Shown piece after piece: positions 47,450 through 55,615 of a DNA stretch of 64,000 nucleotides. Position 1 is the first letter of the stretch, and every line of letters begins with the position of its first letter. A program made the position numbers and the translations under genes. A model generated the notes under the pieces. The model had not been told where the DNA came from. It saw nothing but the letters and a program-made list of their open reading frames with translations, and ran no database searches. The DNA lies in assembly GCA_022511125.1 (NCBI GenBank), contig JAFLSD010000001.1:124001-188000 (forward strand). Direction: 5' to 3'. This DNA is from Paramuribaculum sp. GTDB taxonomy: Bacteria > Bacteroidota > Bacteroidia > Bacteroidales > Muribaculaceae.

Positions 47450-47467
47450 GTGATTCCGCTTCTCTTT
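47434..47467 (+). terminator. Rho-independent terminator of alaS
   Basis: AGCGGAATCACT (47434-47445) pairs with AGTGATTCCGCT (47449-47460), 12 bp with a 3-nt loop that includes the stop codon. TCTCTTT follows. Confidence 0.85.
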
Positions 47468-47620
47468 AATTATATTGCCAATAACAATCTTCGGCTCTAT
47501 ACATAATGTGTTCTCGTTAATAGCACATTTTTCTCAGACCTAACTTCATTGTTTCCTAACAATGCTTGTATTGGCTAAGCTTAACCCATGTGGCATTTAA
47601 AACCAATTGGGTACTAAAAA

Positions 47621-47655
47621 GAAAAAAGAGCCGAATCTCTAAGATTCAACTCTTT
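47621..47655 (-). terminator. Terminator of the small repeat lipoprotein gene
   Basis: On the minus strand AAAGAG..GAATC pairs with GATTC..CTCTTT, followed by TTTTC. It starts about 25 nt after the stop codon. Confidence 0.75.
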
Positions 47656-47678
47656 ATTCCTTTCTTAATTTCTCTCAA

Positions 47679-47873
47679 TTAAGCCTGTGCAGGAACAGTG
47701 TCAGCAGGAGCTACAGTGTCAGCAGGAGCTACAGTGTCAGCAGGAGCTACAACTTCTTCAGTTTCTACTACTTCTACGCCTTCCTGAGCGTCAGCTTCCT
47801 GAGCTTTGTTACCGCCGCAAGAGAATAAAGATGCGCTGAATACAACAGCAAGCATTAAAACTAACTTTTTCAT
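47679..47873 (-). CDS. Small lipoprotein with an APADTV repeat
   Basis: This protein has 64 residues from ATG 47873. The signal is MKKLVLMLAVVFSASLFSC with lipobox LFSCGG. The remainder is acidic and low in complexity (EADAQEGVEVVETEEVV), then three perfect APADTV repeats and PAQA. It is encoded by three identical 18-bp units. It has an excellent promoter and its own terminator, so it is probably strongly expressed. Small Pro/Ala-rich lipoproteins may act as envelope spacers, but this is inference. An alternative start at 47885 adds four residues. Confidence 0.8.
   Translation of the reverse strand: MKKLVLMLAVVFSASLFSCGGNKAQEADAQEGVEVVETEEVVAPADTVAPADTVAPADTVPAQA
47698..47751. repeat. Three perfect 18-bp tandem repeats
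   Basis: The unit GTGTCAGCAGGAGCTACA occurs at 47698-47715, 47716-47733 and 47734-47751 without mismatch, in frame within the small lipoprotein gene. Copy-number change would keep the frame. Confidence 0.9.
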
Positions 47874-47924
47874 TTTTTCGTTCAATTAATTAATAAAACA
47901 AATTTTTAGTTTTTAAAATCGTGA

Positions 47925-47954
47925 CAAAGGTAATGCATTTTTTTCATACGCCAA
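47925..47954 (-). promoter_or_regulatory. Promoter of the small lipoprotein gene
   Basis: On the minus strand TTG (47954-47952), 19-nt spacer, TACCTTTG (47932-47925): a near-ideal Bacteroidetes promoter, about 50 nt before the ATG. Confidence 0.7.
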
Positions 47955-48027
47955 ATATTTTTTAGCTTTTTTTTCGGAGAGAAGTGTTAAATGTGTGAAA
48001 AAACGCAAAAAAACGTATCGGTTATAC

Positions 48028-48594
48028 TTATTTTTTAACAATTCCATCTTTTTTAGCCTTTTCGCCTATTTCTATACCTTTATGTATAGCTTCGCTATTC
48101 ACCTCCAAAAGATGATGATGACGTGCCGGCAATGTTTTTTTCAACGCAGACATAACACTTTCAACACTTACCAGCGGACGGATAGCAAGCAAAGCTCCCA
48201 GAACGATCATATTGTAAGTCTTTGAGCTGGCCATGTCGAAAGTCGCTTCCATTGCCTCAACTTTAAATATATTTATGTCGGTTCTTTCGGGAAGACGATT
48301 TATGCCGTAAGGGTCGTAGATTAACGTCCCTCCTTTTTTTACGCTGCCCTCGAATTTGTCCATACTTTGCTGATTGAGAATGACTGCCGTATCGTAAGTG
48401 TCAAGCACCGGCGAACTCACCGCCGAATCGCTCAAGATTACTGTTACATTAGCCGTTCCTCCTCTCTGTTCAGGTCCGTAAGATGGCATCCATGTCACTT
48501 CAAGATTTTCCATCAGACCGGCATAGGCGAGAATTTTTCCCATCGAGAGAACTCCTTGTCCTCCGAAACCGGCTATGATTATTTCCTCTTTCAT
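48028..48594 (-). CDS. korC: 2-oxoacid:ferredoxin oxidoreductase, gamma subunit
   Basis: This 188-residue subunit belongs to a 2-oxoacid:acceptor oxidoreductase. It starts EEIIIAGFGGQGVLSMGKILAYAG, the typical gamma-subunit motif, and has PSYGPEQRGGTANVTVILSD. The complex oxidises a 2-oxoacid (probably 2-oxoglutarate, possibly branched-chain) to the acyl-CoA and CO2 and reduces ferredoxin. It overlaps the beta-subunit gene by 4 nt (ATGA). It is the last gene of the order delta-alpha-beta-gamma. Confidence 0.92.
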   Translation of the reverse strand: MKEEIIIAGFGGQGVLSMGKILAYAGLMENLEVTWMPSYGPEQRGGTANVTVILSDSAVSSPVLDTYDTAVILNQQSMDKFEGSVKKGGTLIYDPYGINRLPERTDINIFKVEAMEATFDMASSKTYNMIVLGALLAIRPLVSVESVMSALKKTLPARHHHLLEVNSEAIHKGIEIGEKAKKDGIVKK

Positions 48595-49370
48595 TTTTCT
48601 TCGTTAAGCGTTACATCTTTAATATCTCCCGGGGGATATGCCGGGAACATATTCTGTTCCATCCACTTATTCGATGCGTCGGGCGACATTTTCCAACCGC
48701 TGCTGCATGTACTCACGATCTCGACCAGAGAGGTTCCTCGCCCTTCCATACTGTTTTTAAAAGCCTTGGCTATAGCGCTTTTCGCCTTCCGCACAGCTGC
48801 TGGTGTATGAACAGATTGTCTGGTAACATAGCATGTGCCGGGAAGCTGAGCCATCAATGCTGTTATATTAAGCGGATGACCGTTGAGATCCACACGTCTA
48901 CCGTAAGGAGTGGTCGATGTTTTCATCCCTTCGAGTGTGGTAGGTGCCATCTGCCCTCCAGTCATACCGTATATCCCGTTATTGATAAAAATCATCGCTA
49001 TATTTTCTCCGCGATTAGCTGCATGCAGAGTCTCAGATGTCCCTATGGCAGCCATATCGCCGTCGCCCTGATAGGTAAAAACCATCTTGTCCGGATTCAG
49101 ACGCTTTGCGGCTGTTGCCACCGCAGGTGCTCTACCATGCGCCGCTTCAATCCAATCGATATCAATATAATTATAGGCGAACACTGCACATCCTACCGGA
49201 GCAATTCCGATCGCTATATCTTCCATGCCCAGATCTTCGATCACCTCCGATATTATCTTATGCACTACTCCGTGAGAGCAACCCGGACAATAATGCATAT
49301 TCTTATCGTTCATCAGCCGAGGCTTGCAGCTCACTATATTTTCAGGCCTTCTTATGTCTGCTAATTTCAT
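48591..49370 (-). CDS. korB: 2-oxoacid:ferredoxin oxidoreductase, beta subunit (thiamine pyrophosphate-binding)
   Basis: This 259-residue subunit carries the thiamine pyrophosphate site: YCPGCSHGVVHKIISEV, the GDGDMAAIGTSE motif and the NNGIYGMTGGQMAPTT metal-binding segment. The length fits the short beta subunits of Kor/Vor enzymes. It starts 2 nt after the alpha-subunit stop. Whether the substrate is 2-oxoglutarate (KorB) or a branched 2-oxoacid (VorB type) cannot be settled from sequence alone. Confidence 0.93.
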   Translation of the reverse strand: MKLADIRRPENIVSCKPRLMNDKNMHYCPGCSHGVVHKIISEVIEDLGMEDIAIGIAPVGCAVFAYNYIDIDWIEAAHGRAPAVATAAKRLNPDKMVFTYQGDGDMAAIGTSETLHAANRGENIAMIFINNGIYGMTGGQMAPTTLEGMKTSTTPYGRRVDLNGHPLNITALMAQLPGTCYVTRQSVHTPAAVRKAKSAIAKAFKNSMEGRGTSLVEIVSTCSSGWKMSPDASNKWMEQNMFPAYPPGDIKDVTLNEEK

Positions 49371-49372
49371 AA

Positions 49373-50494
49373 TTACTTCTCTTGGATAAATTCGCGCTTA
49401 AAAGCCTCGAGAACCTCCGACGGATTGGGAACTATACCTCCCATTCGGCCGAAATGTCTCACCGGAATATCTCTTTTCAGCGAAAGACGAACGTCTTCGA
49501 TCATCTGGCCGGCGTTCAGCTCCACGACGAGCATTCCCTTCACTTGCTTCGACAACTCACCAAGCCTATCGTAAGCAAACGGCCAAAGTGTAATGGGGCG
49601 TAAAAGACCGATTTTAATTCCTTGTTCGCGTGCGTTTTCTATGCATTTCTGGCATATTCTTGCTATGGAACCGAAGGCAACGAACAGATATTCCGCATCC
49701 TCGGTCATATATTCCTGATAACGCACCTCGTTGCGGCATATTTCTTTATATGTGCGTTGATAACGCTCATTATTCTCCTCCATTTTATAAGAATCAAGCT
49801 CGAGAGTCGTCATCACGTTCTGCTTGCGATCGGCCGTTTTGCCTGTCACCGCCCACGGACACTGGCGTCTTATTTCCTCTTCCGTGCGACGAGGACGGAA
49901 AGGAGGAAGTACTACCTTTTCCATCATTTGACCAACAATTCCGTCGGCAAGTATCAACGCTGGAGTACGATACTTAAACGCCAGATCGAAACCAAGCCCA
50001 ACGAAATCTGCCATTTCCTGAACAGATGCCGGCGCTAACACTATGAAATGATAGTCGCCATGACCCCCTCCTTTAACCGACTGGAAATAATCGGCCTGCG
50101 AGGGATGGATCGTTCCCAATCCCGGACCTCCGCGCATCACATTCACCACCAACGCCGGAAGCTCACCCGCTGCTATATAAGAGAAACCTTCCTGCATCAA
50201 ACTGACACCGGGACTCGACGACGATGTCATCACCGCTTTACCGGTAGCCGCTCCGCCGTACACCATATTAATAGCCGCAACTTCGCTTTCCGCCTGAAGC
50301 ACCACCATACCGGTCGTTTCCCAGGGCATTTCGGCTTCGAGGGTCTCAAGAATTTCGCTCTGAGGAGTGATGGGATATCCGAAATAGCCGTCGACACCAT
50401 AGCGGATGGCCGCATGGGCTATCGCTTCATTGCCCTTCATCAATCTCACTTCATCTTCCATTGAGTCGTTTATCGATTTTTTTTCAGAAGTCAT
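49373..50494 (-). CDS. korA: 2-oxoacid:ferredoxin oxidoreductase, alpha subunit
   Basis: This 373-residue subunit has the N-terminal pyrimidine-binding domain (LMKGNEAIAHAAIRYGVDGYFGYPITPQSEI, then SEVAAINMVYGGAATGKAVMTSSSSPG). The C-terminal transketolase-like domain has LFVAFGSIARICQKCIENAREQGIKIGLLRPITLWPF. Its ATG overlaps the stop of the ferredoxin subunit (ATGA). It belongs to the korDABC operon and acts in anaerobic central metabolism (reductive or oxidative 2-oxoacid turnover). Often annotated VorB in Bacteroidales. Confidence 0.93.
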   Translation of the reverse strand: MTSEKKSINDSMEDEVRLMKGNEAIAHAAIRYGVDGYFGYPITPQSEILETLEAEMPWETTGMVVLQAESEVAAINMVYGGAATGKAVMTSSSSPGVSLMQEGFSYIAAGELPALVVNVMRGGPGLGTIHPSQADYFQSVKGGGHGDYHFIVLAPASVQEMADFVGLGFDLAFKYRTPALILADGIVGQMMEKVVLPPFRPRRTEEEIRRQCPWAVTGKTADRKQNVMTTLELDSYKMEENNERYQRTYKEICRNEVRYQEYMTEDAEYLFVAFGSIARICQKCIENAREQGIKIGLLRPITLWPFAYDRLGELSKQVKGMLVVELNAGQMIEDVRLSLKRDIPVRHFGRMGGIVPNPSEVLEAFKREFIQEK

Positions 50495-50742
50495 TTATCG
50501 TTCGGTTTATAGTCAGGGTTTACCATCCTGTATACTGCAATGCAGGCATCCGGACAAACCGTCGCGCAAGCTGCACAGCCGATACATGCATCCGGATTTT
50601 TATCGAAAGCATAATGGTAACCCCTGTCGTTGACATACTTAGGTTCGAGCGAAAGAACATCGCACGGACAAGCTACCACGCAAAGATCGCAACCTTTGCA
50701 TCTGTCCTTATTGATTTCTACAGCTCCAATAAATTTTGCCAT
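50491..50742 (-). CDS. korD: 2-oxoacid:ferredoxin oxidoreductase, delta (2x[4Fe-4S]) subunit
   Basis: This 83-residue ferredoxin-like subunit has two [4Fe-4S] motifs: CKGCDLCVVACP near residues 14-25 and CIGCAACATVCP near residues 52-63. It passes electrons from the thiamine centre to ferredoxin. ATG 50742 (MAKFIGAVEINK) is chosen over an in-frame TTG two codons upstream. It is the first gene of the four-gene operon, with a -7 box at 50767-50774. Confidence 0.93.
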   Translation of the reverse strand: MAKFIGAVEINKDRCKGCDLCVVACPCDVLSLEPKYVNDRGYHYAFDKNPDACIGCAACATVCPDACIAVYRMVNPDYKPNDK

Positions 50743-50766
50743 TTTCAAGGATTTCTTGTTTCGGAC

Positions 50767-50774
50767 ACAAAAAT
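50767..50774 (-). promoter_or_regulatory. -7 element of the korDABC operon
   Basis: TATTTTTG on the minus strand, about 25 nt before the korD ATG, fits TAnnTTTG. No well-placed -33 TTG was seen. Confidence 0.5.
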
Positions 50775-50970
50775 AGTATATTTCCCGTCAAAAAAATCTA
50801 TTTTACAAAAACTTAACCTATGGCACACTTAGCCTATAAATGTGCCGTTCGTTCATAAAATATTTTCCTCTTTATAAAAATCTGACATGCTACCAATTTA
50901 TCGACAGCCCATAAATTTAGAATCACTCGACCATGAAAGATACGACTAACTCCATATTTGTAGAACTGTC

Positions 50971-52293
50971 TCACGCTTTTATTTCCGACAGTCTCACTTT
51001 CTGATTTTTAAGCTTATATCGCTCGGCTTGATTTATAATATCCCCTATCTTTGCACTCGGCACGGCCACAAGCGACTCATGATCCATTAGCTTGATAGCA
51101 CCTATTTCCTTACCGTCAATACCGCCTCTCCCTGTAAGATAACCTACTATATCTCCTTTTGAAATCTTATCTTTCTTCCCTGCGTTTATATGGAGAGTCG
51201 AAATATCCGATCTTACGGATTTACGGTCACCCGATTCGGGAGGATACCATTTTCTGTCGGCTCTCACATAGTCGGGCACATTGTCTGCCTCCGAAATTAT
51301 TATATAAACCTCTCCCGCAGAGCCATTACGGGCAGTGCGGCCGTTTCTGTGAATCCACGACTCCACAGACGGAGGTAAATGATAATGCACGACGGCATCC
51401 ACTTCCGCAATATCAAGCCCTCGGCCGGCCAGATCTGTTGATACAAGAACCGGTGCCGACCCGTTGGCAAACAAAGTTAAAGCCGTCTCACGACGATGCT
51501 GGTCGAGACCTCCGTGATATAAAGCCGCCGTTATTCTATGCTTACGCAGATAAACATGCAACCGCTCTGCACTCTCCCTATGATTCACGAAAACGATAGT
51601 CTTTCCGCCGGCTGGAAGTGCATAAAGCAGATCGACCAATGTCTGAGCTTTATCCTTCGACGGACTTTCCACCTCCACGATATCAAGATCTGGTTTCCCG
51701 CTCGATGTATAGTCAAGCGAGATAAAGGCCCCCTCCCCTATCCAATCCGGCATACTCTCGCCGGAACGTGTGGCTGAAGTAAGTACTATATTTTTTACTC
51801 CTTTAAGCCTTTTGAAGATATATTTCATTTCACGTTCGAAACCCAGCTCTAACGACTTGTCGTATTCGTCGAGCACGACCGTTTTCACCGAGCTCAATTC
51901 CACCGTTCCCCTCTCCAAATGATCCGTCAGACGGCCGGGAGTAGCTATGATAATATCCGGAACAGGAGTCAGACTTTTCACCTCCTCTTCCATCTTATGC
52001 CCTCCGTACAGCACCGTCGTTTTATATCCCGCTGCCATACGCCTCATCACGTCGGCTACCTGAATTGCAAGCTCTCTCGAAGGGACTGTAACAACCGCTT
52101 GAACCTCCCCTCGTGCATTTTCTTTTAGTCGACGCAACACGTAAAAAGTGAACGCCAATGTCTTGCCGGATCCTGTCGGAGCAGCCAATTCCATACGCTC
52201 AGCCTCTTCATGAAGCATTCTTTCCTGCATAGGCCGTAATTTCTTGATGTCGAGTTTCCTATCGGCCGTCTCAAGTATGTCTTTTACATTCAT
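50971..52293 (-). CDS. DEAD-box RNA helicase with DbpA-type RNA-binding domain
   Basis: This is a 440-residue ATP-dependent RNA helicase. Motif I is APTGSGKT and Ia is VPSRELAIQ. Motif II is VLDEYDK (DEYD rather than DEAD), motif III SAT and motif VI HRNGRTARNG. The last 80 residues (ISKGDIVGYLTGRGGIDGKEIGAIKLMDHESLVAVP) form the DbpA-like RNA recognition domain that in Escherichia coli DbpA binds 23S rRNA helix 92. A role in 50S ribosome assembly is therefore likely. It is divergent from gpmA, with an 82-nt shared upstream region. Confidence 0.93.
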   Translation of the reverse strand: MNVKDILETADRKLDIKKLRPMQERMLHEEAERMELAAPTGSGKTLAFTFYVLRRLKENARGEVQAVVTVPSRELAIQVADVMRRMAAGYKTTVLYGGHKMEEEVKSLTPVPDIIIATPGRLTDHLERGTVELSSVKTVVLDEYDKSLELGFEREMKYIFKRLKGVKNIVLTSATRSGESMPDWIGEGAFISLDYTSSGKPDLDIVEVESPSKDKAQTLVDLLYALPAGGKTIVFVNHRESAERLHVYLRKHRITAALYHGGLDQHRRETALTLFANGSAPVLVSTDLAGRGLDIAEVDAVVHYHLPPSVESWIHRNGRTARNGSAGEVYIIISEADNVPDYVRADRKWYPPESGDRKSVRSDISTLHINAGKKDKISKGDIVGYLTGRGGIDGKEIGAIKLMDHESLVAVPSAKIGDIINQAERYKLKNQKVRLSEIKA

Positions 52294-52375
52294 GCCATAA
52301 AATTATTAAAAACCGATGAATCCAACAATTAACCTCATCGGAATGTTATAACATATATCTATAACAAACTTCACG

Positions 52376-53062
52376 ATGAAACAGATTATTTTATTGCGGC
52401 ACGGACAGAGTCTCTGGAATTTAGAAAATCGATTCACGGGGTGGACCGACGTTCCCCTGACCCAACTCGGCGAAGAAGAAGCGAGGCGCGCTGGCGAAAA
52501 AATGCTTGCCGCCGGCATAGCACCCGATTTTTACTTCACGTCCGTACTTAAAAGAGCTATACATACACTCCAGATTGCAGCCGAAGCTATGGACAGAGAT
52601 TGGGTGCCCGTCATTAAGGATTGGCATCTCAACGAACGCCATTACGGTGCGCTTCAAGGACTTAACAAAGCTGAAACGGCAGCTAAATACGGCGAAGGGC
52701 AGGTACGCGACTGGCGTAGAAGTTTCGACATACAACCTCCACTTCTTACGCCCGACGACCCTCGCTATCCCGGCAAGGACCCAAGATATGCATCCCTCAC
52801 CGACGACGAACTTCCTCTTACAGAATCGCTCAAAGACACCGTGGCACGCGTCCGCGCTTGCTGGGAAGAAATTATCGCGCCGCGGCTACATAATTATGAC
52901 AGCGTGTTGATCGTAGCCCACGGCAACTCACTGCGAGCTCTCGCCACTATGCTCTTGCATAAAACGGCTACCGAAGTCACCGAAATGGAGATACCCACCG
53001 GATCGCCATGGGTTTTCACTACCGACGATCGGCTCAAAGTCACTTCGACCCGTTACCTTTGA
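52376..53062 (+). CDS. gpmA: 2,3-bisphosphoglycerate-dependent phosphoglycerate mutase
   Basis: This 228-residue histidine-phosphatase superfamily enzyme interconverts 3- and 2-phosphoglycerate in glycolysis. The phosphohistidine motif LLRHGQSLWNLENRFTGWTDVPLT is at residues 5-28. ERHYGALQGLNKAE and the second catalytic His in LIVAHGNSLRALATML are present. It lacks part of the C-terminal tail of the roughly 248-residue E. coli enzyme, as is usual for Bacteroidetes. A strong terminator follows. Confidence 0.96.
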   Translation: MKQIILLRHGQSLWNLENRFTGWTDVPLTQLGEEEARRAGEKMLAAGIAPDFYFTSVLKRAIHTLQIAAEAMDRDWVPVIKDWHLNERHYGALQGLNKAETAAKYGEGQVRDWRRSFDIQPPLLTPDDPRYPGKDPRYASLTDDELPLTESLKDTVARVRACWEEIIAPRLHNYDSVLIVAHGNSLRALATMLLHKTATEVTEMEIPTGSPWVFTTDDRLKVTSTRYL

Positions 53063-53104
53063 CCTCCAGCCATCCCATTATAAATTTCATTTTATACAAA
53101 TTTT

Positions 53105-53147
53105 CGCACCTATAGGTTAAAAAACCAATGTGGGTGCGGTTTTTTTG
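53105..53147 (+). terminator. Rho-independent terminator of gpmA
   Basis: CGCACC (53105-53110) pairs with GGTGCG (53133-53138), with inner GGTT/AACC pairing. TTTTTTT follows. It separates glycolysis from the polysaccharide locus. Confidence 0.85.
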
Positions 53148-53158
53148 TAAATTTTGCT

Positions 53159-53344
53159 TATATTTGCGATTCCAAAAAGGGTCCTCTGGAGGAAAGACCC
53201 GATGATCGATCAATTAACAAACTGTCTTAATTTATTGTTTTCAGTTTTGATAAAACACACTTTACCCGGGACATTTCAGTTGTCCGCGGGGTCGATGTCT
53301 ATACTCTGAGTTCTTCCGCCGATTAAAACTTATCATTACTGCTA
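53159..53344 (+). promoter_or_regulatory. Promoter and long untranslated leader of the polysaccharide locus
   Basis: TATATTTG (53159-53166) fits TAnnTTTG; no clear -33 TTG is seen at the usual distance. A transcript would carry about 170 nt of leader before the regulator gene. It includes a hairpin with stem GGGTC (53179-53183)/GACCC (53196-53200) and inner CCT/AGG pairing. In Bacteroides, UpxY proteins act on the leaders of capsule operons, so this leader is a plausible target of the NusG-like domain encoded next. No inverted repeats flank the promoter, so it does not look invertible. Confidence 0.5.
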
Positions 53345-54802
53345 TTGTCTGATTATACAGAAAATAGCAATTTCCAATTCTTGGAATTTTTTCGATCGAA
53401 GATCGAAGCGATGACCGGTTCTTCAGCCGGCAACTATCGAAAAGCATGGCTCTCGTTAAGCGCTTTTACGGCCGAAAATCCGACTGTCGAAACGCTCCCT
53501 TGCGAACGGTTTCTGAACAGTTGGATTGTCTTCATGTATTCCCGTGGGCTTACATTGAAAACGGCTCTGCATTATTTCGACATCGTGGCTGCTCTATATA
53601 CAGCGGCTGTTAAGGACGGTAGAGCTGATCCTACCACTAAGTTTCGCGATGTAAAAGCTCGGATCAAATCGGTTGAAAAGCAATTGTGGCGCAGACCTAT
53701 CGACGATCAGATGTTCAACAGGTTTACCTCTTTCACGAAATCTGCGTTCAAACAAGGGACAGAATCAGGAATGTTCACCGACATTCTTATTTTCGCCCTA
53801 CTCAACAGATCGATGTCGCTTCGCGAAATACTCATGATGAAACGCGACGCCATGGACGATCTCGAAGGAGAATCCTTGGAAATCGCCCGACGATATGTCG
53901 AACCTCGCAGACGGTATATCTTCCCGCTTAAACAATCTCAGCTCACGGCAGCTCAACTCGACAATTACGTTAAAACAAAGTTCACCACGCTTTTTTTAAA
54001 ACGCAACATCAATATGACGGGATCTGTCGATGACACGATATCCTCTTATTGGGCTTATGGAGCATTGAAAAGCGGACTTTCACCGGCTATGGTGACGTCC
54101 TTTCTCAGATGCTCGCCTCCCGGGCTTCCGGCTCTCGGACTGCTGGAGTCCGACAGCCCTGTGCCACTGACCGACCAAGAACGCAAAGACATTCAAAATT
54201 CAGTCTCCGGCGTCTTTCTGTCCGAGCCGGTTAGTTGGTATGCCATGCGCCTGAGACCTAAAGTGAAATTCAACGAACTGACTACGCGCCTTGATGCTAT
54301 CAAAAAGCGTGTCGACAGGCCACGCCTTTTCTATCCTGTCGAAGAGATTGCCCGCAAGGTCAAGAAAAAAGTAATCTACGATAAAGTCCCCGTGCTGCCG
54401 GGAATTGTCTTCTTCCGAAGCCGACTTATCGACATTCAGCCTCTTTTTGCAGAAATTGGAGATATAGCGTGGTGCTATAAATCTGCTGGAAAGTATGCAT
54501 TTATTCCCGACATAGAGATGGAAAAGTTCAGGATTGCCATCGGAACGGTTAATGACGAAACGGAAATTGTGCCGGCCGGGACTATCCGCATTACAAAAGA
54601 TGATAATATTGAAATTATCGGAGGAATTCTTTCCGGCTTCTGTGGAACTGTCAAACGCCTTAAAGCGGGAACAGCTCCCGACAGTTCCGGACGCACTATC
54701 TATCGTCTTCTGTTGCCCTCCGACAACGGAATTGAATGGGAGGTAAAAGTAGATCCCCGCATGATCAAAAAACAGAATAAAAACACAGTTCACCATGTAT
54801 AA
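53345..54802 (+). CDS. Recombinase-like/NusG-like (UpxY-type) fusion regulator of the polysaccharide locus
   Basis: This is a 485-residue protein. Residues about 1-110 resemble the SAM-like core-binding domain of tyrosine recombinases. Residues about 110-270 resemble the catalytic domain, but the catalytic Arg, the HxxR motif (SSYWAYGALKSGLSPAMV aligns there) and the Tyr appear to be missing. From residue about 296 an NGN domain begins (SWYAMRLRPKVKFNELTTRL), then VLPGIVFFRSRL, and a KOW segment near residues 410-445 (GTIRITKDDNIEIIGG). NGN-KOW proteins of the UpxY type promote read-through of capsule operons. Position at the locus head supports that role. The start (TTG 53345) is uncertain; ATG 53411 is possible. 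Confidence 0.82.
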   Translation: MSDYTENSNFQFLEFFRSKIEAMTGSSAGNYRKAWLSLSAFTAENPTVETLPCERFLNSWIVFMYSRGLTLKTALHYFDIVAALYTAAVKDGRADPTTKFRDVKARIKSVEKQLWRRPIDDQMFNRFTSFTKSAFKQGTESGMFTDILIFALLNRSMSLREILMMKRDAMDDLEGESLEIARRYVEPRRRYIFPLKQSQLTAAQLDNYVKTKFTTLFLKRNINMTGSVDDTISSYWAYGALKSGLSPAMVTSFLRCSPPGLPALGLLESDSPVPLTDQERKDIQNSVSGVFLSEPVSWYAMRLRPKVKFNELTTRLDAIKKRVDRPRLFYPVEEIARKVKKKVIYDKVPVLPGIVFFRSRLIDIQPLFAEIGDIAWCYKSAGKYAFIPDIEMEKFRIAIGTVNDETEIVPAGTIRITKDDNIEIIGGILSGFCGTVKRLKAGTAPDSSGRTIYRLLLPSDNGIEWEVKVDPRMIKKQNKNTVHHV

Positions 54803-55571
54803 AAATTCAGCAACAATTCTTCTTGGAGCAGCGTTGATTTATCTTATGACTGCTTGCTCGCCGGCTAAAAACATCACATATTTGCAGGATATCCAGCCGG
54901 GAGTTTCGATGATGGTACAAAACGCTAAAAAAATCAAACTCGAACCCGGCGACCAGCTACGCGTCATCATCCATAGCCGCGACGGTGAAATCATGAAGAT
55001 TTTTAACCTTACGAACGGATCGAACGAAAGAGGAGTAAACCATGCTTCATATACCGTCGATGATCGAGGATATATCGATATGCCTGTCCTCGGACAGATC
55101 AAAGTTCTGGGACTCACACGCGAAGAGGCAGCTAATGAAATCAAATATCGTCTGCTCGCCTCCAGAATGGTCAAGGATCCCATCGTGACAATCGAATACG
55201 GTGAAATGGGATACTCCGTTTTAGGAGAGGTTCGCAGTCCCGGACGTAAATCCATCAATCGCGACAAAATCACTCTGCTCGAAGGGATTGCTTCGGCTGG
55301 AGACCTGACTATTGAAGGACGCCGTGACAACATACTCGTATTGCGCGAAGAAAACGGCATGCAGACTCCCTACAGAGTAAACCTTCTTGAAACGGAGTCG
55401 CTCTATTCATCGCCGGTATACTATCTACAGCAGAACGATGTGATTTATGTTGAGCCTAACGAAAAGAAAGTAAACCAGTCCACTGTCAACGGTTCTACTT
55501 TCCTCACACCCGGATTCTGGATGTCGACAGCTTCATTTGTCATTTCGCTCGTGCTGCTTCTTACCAAATAA
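54795..55571 (+). CDS. Polysaccharide export lipoprotein (Wza/OPX family)
   Basis: This 258-residue outer-membrane export protein has a lipobox (IYLMTACSPA, Cys near residue 21). The polysaccharide-export domain follows (KLEPGDQLRVIIHSRDGEIMKIF...YTVDDRGYIDMPVLGQIKVLGLTREEAANEI). An SLBB domain (YSVLGEVRSPGRKSINRDKITLLEGIASAGDLT) is next. A hydrophobic C-terminal helix (WMSTASFVISLVLLL) probably spans the outer membrane. It overlaps the regulator gene by 8 nt. It exports the finished capsule or exopolysaccharide. Confidence 0.93.
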   Translation: MYKNSATILLGAALIYLMTACSPAKNITYLQDIQPGVSMMVQNAKKIKLEPGDQLRVIIHSRDGEIMKIFNLTNGSNERGVNHASYTVDDRGYIDMPVLGQIKVLGLTREEAANEIKYRLLASRMVKDPIVTIEYGEMGYSVLGEVRSPGRKSINRDKITLLEGIASAGDLTIEGRRDNILVLREENGMQTPYRVNLLETESLYSSPVYYLQQNDVIYVEPNEKKVNQSTVNGSTFLTPGFWMSTASFVISLVLLLTK

Positions 55572-55615
55572 TGCTTCTCTGCGAGTATAAACCATCATAA
55601 CAACTTCATGGAAAT

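Noticed and set aside
50822..50846. Hairpin GGCACA/TGTGCC between korD and the helicase gene
   Set aside because: The stem is only 6 bp with a 13-nt loop and a weak T tail on either strand; not enough to call a terminator or operator.
53062..53344. Possible invertible promoter for the polysaccharide locus
   Set aside because: I looked for inverted repeats flanking the TATATTTG box. Only the gpmA terminator hairpin and a small leader hairpin are present.
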